Part shown: one piece after another, positions 15,532 through 23,440 of the stretch
Layout of the letters: every line of letters begins with the position of its first letter
Numbering within the stretch: the stretch's first letter is position 1
Position numbers and translations under genes: made by a program
The notes under the pieces: generated by a model
What the model was told of the DNA's origin: nothing
Databases searched by the model: none
Seen by the model: the letters and a program-made list of their open reading frames with translations, nothing else
Source of the DNA: Chloroflexota bacterium
Lineage (GTDB): Bacteria > Chloroflexota > Dehalococcoidia > Tepidiformales > Tepidiformaceae
Assembly (NCBI GenBank): GCA_021823905.1
Contig: JAKALX010000006.1
Location: forward strand, 1-23,444
Reading direction: 5' to 3'
DNA: 23,444 nucleotides

Positions 15532-16686
15532 ATGGACTTCGATTTCGACCGCGTCTACGACCGGATGGGCACCGAGAACAGCAAGTGGCACACCTATCCG
15601 CCCGACGTGCTGCCGATGTACGTCGCCGACATGGACTTCCGCTCGCCCGAGGTCGTGATCCGCGCGCTCCGTGAGCGGGTGGAGCACGGCTTCTTCGGCT
15701 ACGGCAAGGAGCAGCCTGAGTTCTTCGAGACCGTGGCCGAGCGCATGCGCCGCCGCTACGGCTGGGAGGTTGAACCGGAGAGCGTGGTCGTCGTGCCCGG
15801 GGTGATCACGGCGTTCAATCTCGCAGCGAAGAAGTTCCTGGCGCCCGGCCAGGGCATTCTCATGCACGCGCCGACGTATCCGCCAATCCTTCACTGCAAC
15901 GAGAAGTGGGGCCTCGAGCGCCATGAGACCCCGCTTGTCGAGGGCGACGGCCGCTACGAGGTCGATTGGGACGCGTTCGACGCCGCCATTCGCCCGTCGA
16001 CCGGCATGTTCCTGCTCTGCAATCCGCACAACCCGACCGGGCGCGTCTTCGAGCGGCGCGAGCTCGAACGCATGGCGCAAACCTGCCTGGACCGCGGCAT
16101 CCTGATCTGTTCCGACGAGATCCACTGCGACCTCGTCTACGAAACCCACCGTCACACGCCGATCGCGTCGATCTCCCCCGAAATCGCAGCACGCACCATC
16201 ACGCTGATGGCCCCAAGCAAGACCTTCAACCTGCCGGGCCTCAAGTTCTCGATCGCCGTTATCACGGACCAGGAACTGCGCGAGCAGTTCGTCGCGGCAC
16301 GCGACGAGCTCGTCCGCGCCTCGAACATTCTCGGCTACACGGCTGCCTTCGCCGCCTATCGAGACGGCGACGAATGGCTGGCCGCGCTGCTCAAGTATCT
16401 CGACGGCAACCGCCAGTTCCTTGCCGGCTACCTGCGCGAGCACCTGCCCGCCATCCGCTTCACCCCTCCCGAAGGCACGTACCTCGCCTGGCTCGACTGC
16501 CGCGCGCTCCCGATCGAGAACCCGAGCGCGTTCTTCCTGGAAGAAGCCAAGGTGGCGCTGAACGACGGCGCAACCTTCGGCCCAACCGGCCAGGGGTTCG
16601 TTCGCCTCAACTTCGCCTGCCCGCGAACGCTCCTCGTCGAAGGCCTCGATCGGATGCGTCAGGCGGTGGAACGGCTCGGCGGCTGA
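15532..16686 (+). CDS. patB: PLP-dependent aminotransferase/C-S lyase, PatB/MalY type
   Basis: 384 residues, fold-type I. The N-terminus KWHTYPPDVLPMYVADMDF is the hallmark of the PatB/MalY (cystathionine beta-lyase-like) subgroup. NPHNPTGRVF, SDEIHCDLVY and SKTFNLPGLKFS with PLP Lys230 follow in order. Such enzymes cleave cystathionine or cysteine S-conjugates to pyruvate, ammonia and a thiol. Start ATG 15532 lacks a clear Shine-Dalgarno sequence; CAGAAT (15518-15523) ends 8 nt before it, so the message may be leaderless or nearly so. This suggests its own promoter rather than read-through from the SDR gene. It converges with radA, 32 bp between stops. Confidence 0.88.
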   Translation: MDFDFDRVYDRMGTENSKWHTYPPDVLPMYVADMDFRSPEVVIRALRERVEHGFFGYGKEQPEFFETVAERMRRRYGWEVEPESVVVVPGVITAFNLAAKKFLAPGQGILMHAPTYPPILHCNEKWGLERHETPLVEGDGRYEVDWDAFDAAIRPSTGMFLLCNPHNPTGRVFERRELERMAQTCLDRGILICSDEIHCDLVYETHRHTPIASISPEIAARTITLMAPSKTFNLPGLKFSIAVITDQELREQFVAARDELVRASNILGYTAAFAAYRDGDEWLAALLKYLDGNRQFLAGYLREHLPAIRFTPPEGTYLAWLDCRALPIENPSAFFLEEAKVALNDGATFGPTGQGFVRLNFACPRTLLVEGLDRMRQAVERLGG

Positions 16687-16718
16687 GCGCGGCCAACCGC
16701 AGCAGACAATCCGATGCC

Positions 16719-18092
16719 CTACCCCCGCCCGCCAGCCAGCGCCATGCGAAGCGCTTCCTTCACGCTGCGAACGGGAATCAGCTCGATGCCCTCGACCGGC
16801 GACGTCGAGGCGGGCGCCAGGCAGCGGCCGAAACCCAGGCGTCCGAGCTCCAGGAGCCGCCGCTGCGATTGCTGCACCGGCCGGATCGAGCCGGAGAGCG
16901 CGACCTCGCCGAGGAACGCCGTGCCCCGGTCGAGCGGTTGGTCGCGCACTGCCGAAACCAGCGCCACGAGGATCGCCAGGTCGGCCGAGGGGTCGCGCAG
17001 CCGCATGCCGCCCGAGACAGTCGCCACCACGTCCAGGTTGCCGGCAACGATGCCGCCCCGTCGGGCGAGCACCGCGAGCAGCAGGTGCAGCCGCGACACC
17101 TCCAGTCCCGAGGCGATGCGCCGTGGCGCGGCGAGCGGCGACGGCACGGCGAGCGCCTGTACCTCGATCGCCAGCGGCCGCGAACCCTCGATCAGCGCCG
17201 TCACCGCGCAGCCAGAGGCTTCCGGGTCGTGCGCCTCGAGGAACGCCGCGCTGGGGTTCTCCACGCTCCGCAACCCTTCGCCGGTCATCTCGAAGACGCC
17301 AACTTCGTCCGTGGCGCCGAAGCGGTTCTTCACGGCGCGAAGGACGCGCAGGCTGCCGCCCTCACCGCTTTCGAAATAGAGGACCGCGTCGACCAGGTGC
17401 TCCAGCAGCCGCGGCCCGGCGATCTCGCCGCCCTTGGTCACGTGGCCAGTCACGATCGTCGCGATCTCGTTGCCCTTCGCCCAACCGACCAGCCGCGCGC
17501 CCGCCTCCGAAAGCTGCGCCGGGCCACCGGAGCGCGACTCCAGCCCATCGACGTAGACCGACTGGATCGAATCGATGATCAGCGCGGAAACGCCGAGGCC
17601 CTCGGCCGCCGCCAGCGCCGAATCCAGGCTCGTTTCGGGGATCAGGCTGATGCCGTCGCCCGCAATGCCCAGCCTCGAGGCCCGCATCCGCACCTGGCGC
17701 GGCGATTCCTCGCCGCAAACGTAGCCAACGACGAGGCCCTTCGCCGCCATCCGCGCCGCCGCCTGGAGCATCAGCGTTGACTTCCCGATGCCCGGGTCGC
17801 CGCCAACCAGCACCAGCGATCCCGGCACAACCCCGCCGCCAAGCACGCGATCCAGCTCCGGGATCTCCGTCACGAAGCGGCGGCCCGGCTCGTCCGGAAC
17901 GTCTGCCAGCGACAGCGTGGCCGCCGGGACGGCCGTCACCGGACGCTTCGCCAGCGGGCCAACGCTCGCCCTCGTTCCGTCCGCGAACTGCTCGAGCGAG
18001 TTCCAGGCTTGGCATTCGCCGCAGCGGCCCACGTAGGCGACGGTCTGCCAGCCGCACTCGCGGCAACGGTATCCCCGAACTGCTCGTGCCAT
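16719..18092 (-). CDS. radA: DNA repair protein RadA
   Basis: 457 residues from ATG 18092, the usual RadA/Sms length; an alternative start at 18122 adds ten unconserved residues. The N-terminal zinc finger is C10-x2-C13-x10-C24-x2-C27. Walker A GGDPGIGKST is at 97-106, the RadA-specific KNRFG motif at 255-259, and the C-terminal third is Lon-protease-like. RadA is a RecA-related, DnaB-type branch-migration helicase processing recombination intermediates. It lies on the same strand as recG, another branch-migration enzyme, 116 bp away, with a tandem repeat between them. Confidence 0.95.
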   Translation of the reverse strand: MARAVRGYRCRECGWQTVAYVGRCGECQAWNSLEQFADGTRASVGPLAKRPVTAVPAATLSLADVPDEPGRRFVTEIPELDRVLGGGVVPGSLVLVGGDPGIGKSTLMLQAAARMAAKGLVVGYVCGEESPRQVRMRASRLGIAGDGISLIPETSLDSALAAAEGLGVSALIIDSIQSVYVDGLESRSGGPAQLSEAGARLVGWAKGNEIATIVTGHVTKGGEIAGPRLLEHLVDAVLYFESGEGGSLRVLRAVKNRFGATDEVGVFEMTGEGLRSVENPSAAFLEAHDPEASGCAVTALIEGSRPLAIEVQALAVPSPLAAPRRIASGLEVSRLHLLLAVLARRGGIVAGNLDVVATVSGGMRLRDPSADLAILVALVSAVRDQPLDRGTAFLGEVALSGSIRPVQQSQRRLLELGRLGFGRCLAPASTSPVEGIELIPVRSVKEALRMALAGGRG

Positions 18093-18167
18093 CGCCGCCA
18101 ATCCTACCGACCGCCGCGACAACGAGCGTCACGAGCCGACCCGTCGCTCCGTCCGCGGAGGTCGGCG

Positions 18168-18209
18168 AATCGGCAATCGGCAATCGACAATCGTGAATCG
18201 TGAATTGCC
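18168..18209. repeat. Degenerate heptamer tandem array between recG and radA
   Basis: Six 7-bp units: AATCGGC, AATCGGC, AATCGAC, AATCGTG, AATCGTG, AATTGCC. The first two equal the unit of the array at 13284; later units drift, keeping AATCG. It abuts the recG stop codon (18211-18209 on the minus strand). Confidence 0.9.
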
Positions 18210-20719
18210 TAATTCGCTTCGGTCGCCCGCTCCAGGAACGGCTTCACCGCCATCGCCAGTCCCCGCTGCTCGGGCTTCTGGAGGTAGGGGTCGCGCGCCA
18301 GCACCTGCCTGGCCATCTCGCGCGCCCGGAGGAGCAGTTCGCGGTCGGTAAGGCGGGCTACCCGCAGCATCGTGTTCGAACCGCTCTGAAGGCGTCCCCA
18401 GGTCTCGCCCTCGCCGCGCATCGAGAGGTCGACCTCGGCGAGCTTGAACCCGTCGGTCGTCTCGCACATCGCTTCCAGCCGCTCGCGCGCCTCCGGACCG
18501 GGGTCTTCCTCGGTGCTGAAAAGCAGGCAGTAGCTCTGCTGATCCGAACGCCCGACACGTCCGCGGAACTGGTGGAGCTGGCTCAGCCCGAAGCGTTCGG
18601 CGCCCTCGATGACGATGACCGTGGCGTTGGCGACGTCGATCCCGACCTCGATCACGCTCGTCGAAACCAGCGCTTGCACCTGGTTCCGCGCGAACTGACC
18701 CATCACCTCGTCCTTCTGCTTACCGCTCATGCGGCCATGCAGCAGCCCGAGGCGGTACTCCCCTAGCGGCCCGTTCTGGAGGTGGAGGAACTCCTCCTCT
18801 GCCGAGCGAACGTCGAGCGCCTCCGACTCCTCGACGAGGGGACAGATGACGTACGCCTGCTCGCCGGCGTCGAGCCGCTTGCGCAGGAACTCGTAGGCCT
18901 GGGGCCGCTCGTGCGGTCCATACCAGCGTGTCCTGATGGGTAGCCGTCCCGGCGGCATTTCGTCGATGCTCGAAACCTCGAGGTCGCCATAGACGGTCAG
19001 GGCGAGCGTTCGCGGGATGGGCGTCGCGGTCATCACGAGGAGGTGCGGGTTTTCGCCCTTCTGCCGCAGTTTCGCGCGCTGCATCACGCCAAAGCGGTGC
19101 TGTTCGTCGACGATCGCCAGTCCCAGCCGCGGCATGAGCACGTCGTCCTCGAGCAACGCGTGCGTCCCGATGACGATGTCGGCGCCTCCGTGGGCAGCGT
19201 CGAGGCGGATCTGCTCTTTCTGCGAAGCCGTGAGCGAACCAGTCAGCAAGAGGGCGCGCACCGGACGGTCGAGCGCGGGCGGAACAAAGACGCCCGCAAG
19301 GGCGCCCACTTCCTCACCGCCGAGGAGGTTCATCAACGAGCGATAGTGCTGCTCGGCGAGGATCTCGGTCGGGGCCATGAGCGCGGCCTGGTAGCCGGAA
19401 TTGACCGCCGCGAGCATCGCCGCGAACGCGACGACCGTCTTGCCAGACCCGACGTCGCCCTGGAGCAGCCGCAGCATCGGGTGCGGCCCAAGGAGATCGG
19501 TTTCGATCTCGGCGAGCACCGATCCCTGCGCTTTCGTCAGCGCGAACGGGAGCGAATCGAGGAACGGTTGCCGTCGGTCACCGAGCGAGAGCACCGGCGC
19601 GCGGTTGCCCTGCTGCCACTCCGCCCGGCGCATGAGCACCGCGACCTGGATCGCCAGGAACTCGCCCAGGGCAAGCCGCTGCCGCGCACGCTGCGCCTGG
19701 GCCATGGATTCGGGGTAGTGGTACTCGCGAATCACGTTCCCGACGGGCGCCAGGCGCTCGGCCTGCACCAGCCAGGCTGGCACGGGGTCGGCAACTTTGT
19801 CCGCGAGCGCGTTAACCGCCGCCTTTACCGCCCGCCGGATCGTGCGCTGTCCGAGACCGGCCGTCGCCGGGTAAACGGGCACGAGCCGGCCGGTGTGCAT
19901 CAACTCGGCGTCCAATGGCTCGTACTCCGGGTTCTCCATCTGGAGACGGCCCTTCCAGGCCCGCACCTTGCCGGAAACGACGACCGGCATCCGTTCGGCG
20001 AGCTGGCGCGCGACGTACGGCATGTTCCACCAGGTCACCTTGAGCGTCCCGGTCCCGTCGCTCAGGACTGCCTGCGTGCCCCGGACGCGCTTGTTCCAGC
20101 GCATCTCAGTGACCGAGAACACGTTTGCGATCACTGTCTGAAGCGTGCTTCCCGGTTGCAGCTCGCTGATTTTCCGCGTGTCGGTAAAGTCGTTGAACCG
20201 CCTGGGGAAGAGGAAGACCGCATCGCTGGCGGTCATCACCCCAATCTTCTCGAACTTCTCCGCTGCCGCCTTGCCCACACCGGGCAGCTTCGCGACCGGA
20301 GAGTCGGGGGCGAGACGAATCGAATCGGCGGACGCAGCGGGCACGCCGCGAAATTCGTCCGGCTCGCCGGCGAGAGGGTGGGCCCTGCGCACGTTCGCGG
20401 AGTGAGCCGGCGCCGCTCGCGGGATCTCGCGCGAGGAGCTGCCGCGCGCCTCGGAAGAGCGCTCGCTCTCCAGTGCCCTGATCGTCGCCGCGAGCCACCG
20501 GCGCCGCGCGTCCTCGTCGAGGGAGCGATAGCCACCGGCCGGGAGGTTTCGGACACCACGGTCGAGCGCGTCGCTGGCGCCGACGACCCCATCCTCGGCG
20601 GCCTGGATGAGCATGCGATCAAGCCCGCCGATGACAATCTGGTTGTCGCAGCCGCGCTGGAGCTCCTGTTCGAGCACCCGCTGGATGCGGCCGGCCTCCA
20701 CGCCCGGCATTGGCGTCAC
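18209..20719 (-). CDS. recG: ATP-dependent DNA helicase RecG, N-terminally extended
   Basis: 836 residues from GTG 20719, which overlaps the degV stop as GTGA; ATG 20710 (GGGAG 8 nt upstream) is an equally possible start. RecG reverses stalled forks and migrates Holliday junctions. Seen here are the helix-hairpin-helix-like LPGVGKAAAEKFEKIGV, the wedge/OB domain, Walker A GDVGSGKT with Lys427, DEQHRFGV (DExH), ATPIPRT and the motif VI region QFRGRVGRS. By motif position the protein has roughly 125 more N-terminal residues than E. coli RecG; the extra part is helical and charged and likely an accessory region seen in some phyla. Translation appears coupled to degV. Confidence 0.95.
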   Translation of the reverse strand: MTPMPGVEAGRIQRVLEQELQRGCDNQIVIGGLDRMLIQAAEDGVVGASDALDRGVRNLPAGGYRSLDEDARRRWLAATIRALESERSSEARGSSSREIPRAAPAHSANVRRAHPLAGEPDEFRGVPAASADSIRLAPDSPVAKLPGVGKAAAEKFEKIGVMTASDAVFLFPRRFNDFTDTRKISELQPGSTLQTVIANVFSVTEMRWNKRVRGTQAVLSDGTGTLKVTWWNMPYVARQLAERMPVVVSGKVRAWKGRLQMENPEYEPLDAELMHTGRLVPVYPATAGLGQRTIRRAVKAAVNALADKVADPVPAWLVQAERLAPVGNVIREYHYPESMAQAQRARQRLALGEFLAIQVAVLMRRAEWQQGNRAPVLSLGDRRQPFLDSLPFALTKAQGSVLAEIETDLLGPHPMLRLLQGDVGSGKTVVAFAAMLAAVNSGYQAALMAPTEILAEQHYRSLMNLLGGEEVGALAGVFVPPALDRPVRALLLTGSLTASQKEQIRLDAAHGGADIVIGTHALLEDDVLMPRLGLAIVDEQHRFGVMQRAKLRQKGENPHLLVMTATPIPRTLALTVYGDLEVSSIDEMPPGRLPIRTRWYGPHERPQAYEFLRKRLDAGEQAYVICPLVEESEALDVRSAEEEFLHLQNGPLGEYRLGLLHGRMSGKQKDEVMGQFARNQVQALVSTSVIEVGIDVANATVIVIEGAERFGLSQLHQFRGRVGRSDQQSYCLLFSTEEDPGPEARERLEAMCETTDGFKLAEVDLSMRGEGETWGRLQSGSNTMLRVARLTDRELLLRAREMARQVLARDPYLQKPEQRGLAMAVKPFLERATEAN

Positions 20720-21555
20720 TCCCGGTTGATCCAGGCAAACCCCAGCGCGTTCGGGCCGGTATATACGCCCACCACCGGCCCGAGCCGGGCGAGCCCGATA
20801 TCAGTGTGCGGCAAATTGGGGCGCACCGCGTCAATGAGCCGCTCGGCCTCCGCGTCGTTGCCACCACAGGCGACGAGCATCACCTTCGCGCGCGCCTGCT
20901 GGCTCGCGATCTCGGCCATCCGCTCGAACGCCTTCGTCCGCGTCCGGACCCGCTCGATCGGCGCCACCTCGCCGTCTTCGACATGCAGCAGCGGTTTGAT
21001 GCTCAGAACCGATCCCAACAGCGACCTTGCCCGCCCGATCCGCCCGCCTTTTTGCAGGTACTCCAGCGTGTCAACGACAACGCGCACCGAGACCCGATCC
21101 ATCGCCCGGCGAGTCGCGGCCACCACCTCCTCGAGCTTGCCGCCCTTCGCAGCGACGGCTGCCGCTTCGAGGACGACCAGCCCGAGCCCCAGGCTGACGG
21201 TGTACGAGTCGATCAGGTCGATATGCGCCATCCCCGCCAGCTCTTCGCGCGCGACCGAGGCCGCGTTCAGCGTTCCCGATAGCCGCGAAGAGAGGTGGAT
21301 GGAAACGATCTCGTCGGTCTCTTCCGCGAGCTTTTCGTACGCCTCGCGAAACTGCTCCACCGACGGCTGGCTCGTCCGCGGGAGGATGTGTGAACTCTTC
21401 ATCCGCGCGTAAAACTCGTCGCTGGTGATCTCCACGCCGTCGAGGAACGCCTCCTCGCCGAAGAACACCGTCAGCGGAACGACGACGATGTTGTAGGCCG
21501 TCACGAGGTCGCGCGGCAGGTCGCAGGTGGAGTCGGTGACAATGCGAACGGTCAT
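20716..21555 (-). CDS. DegV family fatty-acid-binding protein
   Basis: 279 residues. N-terminal IVTDSTCDLP, FLDGVEITSDEFYARM, RTSQPS and SIHLSSRLSGTLNAA are the DegV fingerprints; the TSQPS and SSRLSGT segments contact the lipid carboxylate. In Firmicutes such proteins (FakB) present fatty acids to the kinase FakA; no fakA-like gene is visible here. TATACT at 21586-21581 (minus) is a good -10 box 26 nt before the ATG. The gene is divergent from rpe and overlaps recG by GTGA, an arrangement that places recG in the degV transcript. Confidence 0.92.
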   Translation of the reverse strand: MTVRIVTDSTCDLPRDLVTAYNIVVVPLTVFFGEEAFLDGVEITSDEFYARMKSSHILPRTSQPSVEQFREAYEKLAEETDEIVSIHLSSRLSGTLNAASVAREELAGMAHIDLIDSYTVSLGLGLVVLEAAAVAAKGGKLEEVVAATRRAMDRVSVRVVVDTLEYLQKGGRIGRARSLLGSVLSIKPLLHVEDGEVAPIERVRTRTKAFERMAEIASQQARAKVMLVACGGNDAEAERLIDAVRPNLPHTDIGLARLGPVVGVYTGPNALGFAWINRE

Positions 21556-21607
21556 AATTGTTCAGGCGCCTATGCACCCGAGTATAAAGCGTTCCGCCGT
21601 CAAGCGT

Positions 21608-21613
21608 TAGAAT
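21608..21613 (+). promoter_or_regulatory. -10 box TAGAAT, leaderless promoter of rpe
   Basis: TAGAAT ends 6 nt before the rpe ATG, and no Shine-Dalgarno sequence is present. Transcription would start at or beside the A of the start codon. The same geometry recurs before the peroxiredoxin gene (TAGACT, 7 nt). Confidence 0.6.
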
Positions 21614-21619
21614 CAGGCC

Positions 21620-22279
21620 ATGCCGCAGGTCAAGCTCGCGCCGTCCATCCTCACCGCCGACTTTGGCCGCCTCGCCGACGAGGTGCGAGCCGCCGAGGTC
21701 GCCGGCGCCGACATTCTCCACCTCGACGTGATGGACGGGCGCTTCGTCCCGAACATCACGTTCGGCCCGCTCCTCGTCGAGGCCCTGCGGAAGGTCACGA
21801 AGCTGCCGTTCGACCTGCACCTGATGATTGTCGAGCCCGAGCGCCACCTCGATGCGTTCGCCGAGACCGCCGACACGATCAACGTCCACATCGAGGTTTC
21901 GCCGCACATCAACCGCACGCTCGACACGATCCACCGGCTGGGGAAGCGCGCCGGCGTCTGCCTCAATCCCGGCACGTCAGTCGCGGCGATCGAGGAATCG
22001 CTGCCCGACGCCGACCAGGTGATGGTGATGACGATCAACCCCGGCTGGGGCGGCCAGCAGATGATCCCGCGCCAGCTCGAAAAAGTCGCTCGCATCCGCA
22101 AGCTGCTCGACGCCGGCGGCTACGGCGCGGACATCGAGATCGACGGCGGCGTGAAGGCCGGCAACGCGCTCCAGTGCGCGCGGGCCGGAGCGAGCGTCCT
22201 CGTCTGCGGCAGCTCGGTGTTTAACCGGGAGAAAAGCGTCGCCGAGAGCGTGGCTGCTCTTCGGGCGGCGCTGGGATGA
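21620..22279 (+). CDS. rpe: Ribulose-phosphate 3-epimerase
   Basis: 219 residues, TIM barrel, standard length. It interconverts ribulose-5-P and xylulose-5-P in the pentose phosphate pathway or Calvin cycle. LAPSILTADFG at the N-terminus and LHLDVMDGRFVPNITFGP supply His34 and the metal/catalytic Asp36. HLMIVEP carries the second metal histidine. MTINPGWGGQQMI is the phosphate loop, and IEIDGGVK has the second catalytic Asp. No other Calvin-cycle gene is in the window. Converges with the carbonic anhydrase gene, with 17 bp between stops. Confidence 0.96.
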   Translation: MPQVKLAPSILTADFGRLADEVRAAEVAGADILHLDVMDGRFVPNITFGPLLVEALRKVTKLPFDLHLMIVEPERHLDAFAETADTINVHIEVSPHINRTLDTIHRLGKRAGVCLNPGTSVAAIEESLPDADQVMVMTINPGWGGQQMIPRQLEKVARIRKLLDAGGYGADIEIDGGVKAGNALQCARAGASVLVCGSSVFNREKSVAESVAALRAALG

Positions 22280-22296
22280 GCGAACCCTGACCGAAA

Positions 22297-22821
22297 CTAC
22301 CGTGACCGGACAGGCTGCCTCGCCGTGGCTGGCAGCACCTCGTTCAGCCGCCCCGTCTGCACGTCGAAGATGAAGCCCCGGACGGGGATGTCCTGGCGCA
22401 CCATTTTCGACTCCCGGTAGGCGTCCAGGTCATCGAGGACTGACTGCTCGATGTCGGTGAACGGCAAGAACGCCACGTGATCGGCATTGGCCCCGAGGTT
22501 TTCGCGCAGCCGCCTTCGCAGCTGGTCGTCGGTGAACGTCAGCATCCCGCAGTCGGTGTGATGAATGATCGCGACCGCTCGCGTCCCGAGCAGCTCCTGG
22601 CTGATCGCCAGGCTTCGCAGCGCCTCGGAGACCCGACCTCCCGCGTTCCGGATAATATGCGCCATTCCGACCTGGAACCCGAACGCGGTCGCCGCCTCGA
22701 TGCGGGCATCCATGCAGGTCACGACCGCAACTCGCGCCGCCGGGAGCAGCTGCTGCCCGCTCCGGGCCAGCTCTTCGGCGTAGCGCGAATTGGCGGCAAG
22801 CATCTCGTCGATGACAGACAT
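22297..22821 (-). CDS. Beta-class carbonic anhydrase
   Basis: 174 residues from ATG 22821, chosen for GGGAGG 6 nt upstream; an upstream in-frame ATG at 22863 lacks one. The zinc ligands and catalytic dyad are visible as C36-M-D38-A-R40 and H88-TD-C91 (CxDxR and HxxC). The short length and IIRNAGGRVSEALRSLAIS segment match the compact beta-CA clade found in many Gram-positive and Mycobacterium-like genomes. It hydrates CO2 to bicarbonate in the cytoplasm, feeding carboxylases. No membrane or export signal. Confidence 0.93.
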   Translation of the reverse strand: MSVIDEMLAANSRYAEELARSGQQLLPAARVAVVTCMDARIEAATAFGFQVGMAHIIRNAGGRVSEALRSLAISQELLGTRAVAIIHHTDCGMLTFTDDQLRRRLRENLGANADHVAFLPFTDIEQSVLDDLDAYRESKMVRQDIPVRGFIFDVQTGRLNEVLPATARQPVRSR

Positions 22822-22921
22822 GCGGCCTCCCGACACGTCGACAAGCTCATGGACGCCCCGCATCTCAAGGAGAAGCGGCAGACGCCGGTGTGCAAAGGTG
22901 TCGTTTCATCGCGGCGGAACC

Positions 22922-23380
22922 CTAGCTATTCAGCTTCGCCAGCGCCTCGAGCGCGTGCACGGCATGGGACTCGAAGTCCCGCGGCTCCACATAGATGTCG
23001 CGCACGACGTGGTCTTTGTCGATGACCACGGTCGTTCTGCGGTGCACCCCAAATTCCTCGTTGAACACCCCGTAGTCTCGTCCGGTCTGGTTCTTTGGGA
23101 AGTCGCTGAGAAGAGGGAATTCAAGACCGAGCTTCTCCTCGAACTCACCCGCCGCCGCATACGAATCGACACTGACGCCCAGAACCTGGGCGTTGGCCTC
23201 CGTGAACCTGTCGGTCCATGTCCGGAAGGCCGTCATCTCGGACGCTCAGCCACCGGTGAACGCGAGCGCGTAGAAGGCAAGCACGAGGTGCTTGCCGGGA
23301 AAGGAGTCGAGCGTCACCTCTTCGCGCTTCTTGTTGCGAAGCGTGAAAGGCGGGGCGGGCTGGCCAACTTCAATTGTCAT
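22922..23380 (-). CDS. Peroxiredoxin (AhpC/TSA family) with in-frame UGA at the peroxidatic position: probable selenoprotein
   Basis: Read through one TGA (codon 45, 23248-23246) the frame from ATG 23380 gives 152 residues, normal for a single-domain peroxiredoxin. Before the TGA it reads MTIEVGQPAPPFTLRNKK...HLVLAFYALAFTGG; after it, ASEMTAFRTW...VLGVSVDS...FPLLSD...GVHRRTTVVID. The UGA falls exactly where the T-x-x-C peroxidatic Cys belongs (Thr42-Gly-Gly-UGA45), and Arg115 matches the conserved active-site Arg. Sec-containing peroxiredoxins are known in bacteria. There is no Cys anywhere else, so it would be a 1-Sec enzyme needing an external reductant. Departure: the usual Pro of PxxxTxxC is Ala38. 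A TGC-to-TGA error or a pseudogene remains possible. Gene callers will report only 23236-22922. TAGACT ends 7 nt upstream of ATG, suggesting a leaderless message. Confidence 0.8.
23220..23243 (-). promoter_or_regulatory. Candidate bacterial SECIS stem-loop downstream of the UGA
   Basis: Counting U of UGA as 1, GTCCG (6-10) pairs perfectly with CGGAC (25-29); after a bulged A, GA (12-13) pairs with TC (23-24), leaving a 9-nt apical loop beginning U-G. A competing fold pairs 14-21 with 32-40. The loop G is 12 nt after the UGA, somewhat nearer than in typical bacterial SECIS elements, so this is tentative. Confidence 0.4.
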
Positions 23381-23387
23381 GTAATCG

Positions 23388-23393
23388 AGTCTA
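23388..23393 (-). promoter_or_regulatory. -10 box TAGACT of the peroxiredoxin gene
   Basis: On the minus strand TAGACT (23393-23388) ends 7 nt before ATG 23380, and no ribosome binding site is present between them. This fits a leaderless transcript. Confidence 0.5.
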
Positions 23394-23433
23394 GCGGCCC
23401 GCGCTCCACCCGCGCTACCACCCGATCCGCCTC

Positions 23434-23440
23434 AAAGGAG
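23434..23440 (+). promoter_or_regulatory. Shine-Dalgarno-like AAAGGAG at the right edge
   Basis: AAAGGAG four bases from the window end probably belongs to a plus-strand gene beginning just outside. The ATG directly touching it (23441) is too close to be its start. Confidence 0.35.

Noticed and set aside
18093..18208. Small ORFs translating the heptamer array (NRQSAIDN-like)
   Set aside because: Product of repeat translation only; no ribosome site or conserved sequence.
19043..21412. 789-residue plus-strand ORF opposite recG and degV
   Set aside because: Shadow of two well-supported minus-strand genes.
22922..23236. Peroxiredoxin read as a 104-aa gene starting at Met49
   Set aside because: It would lack the N-terminal thioredoxin-fold strands and catalytic loop; sequence homology clearly continues upstream across the UGA.
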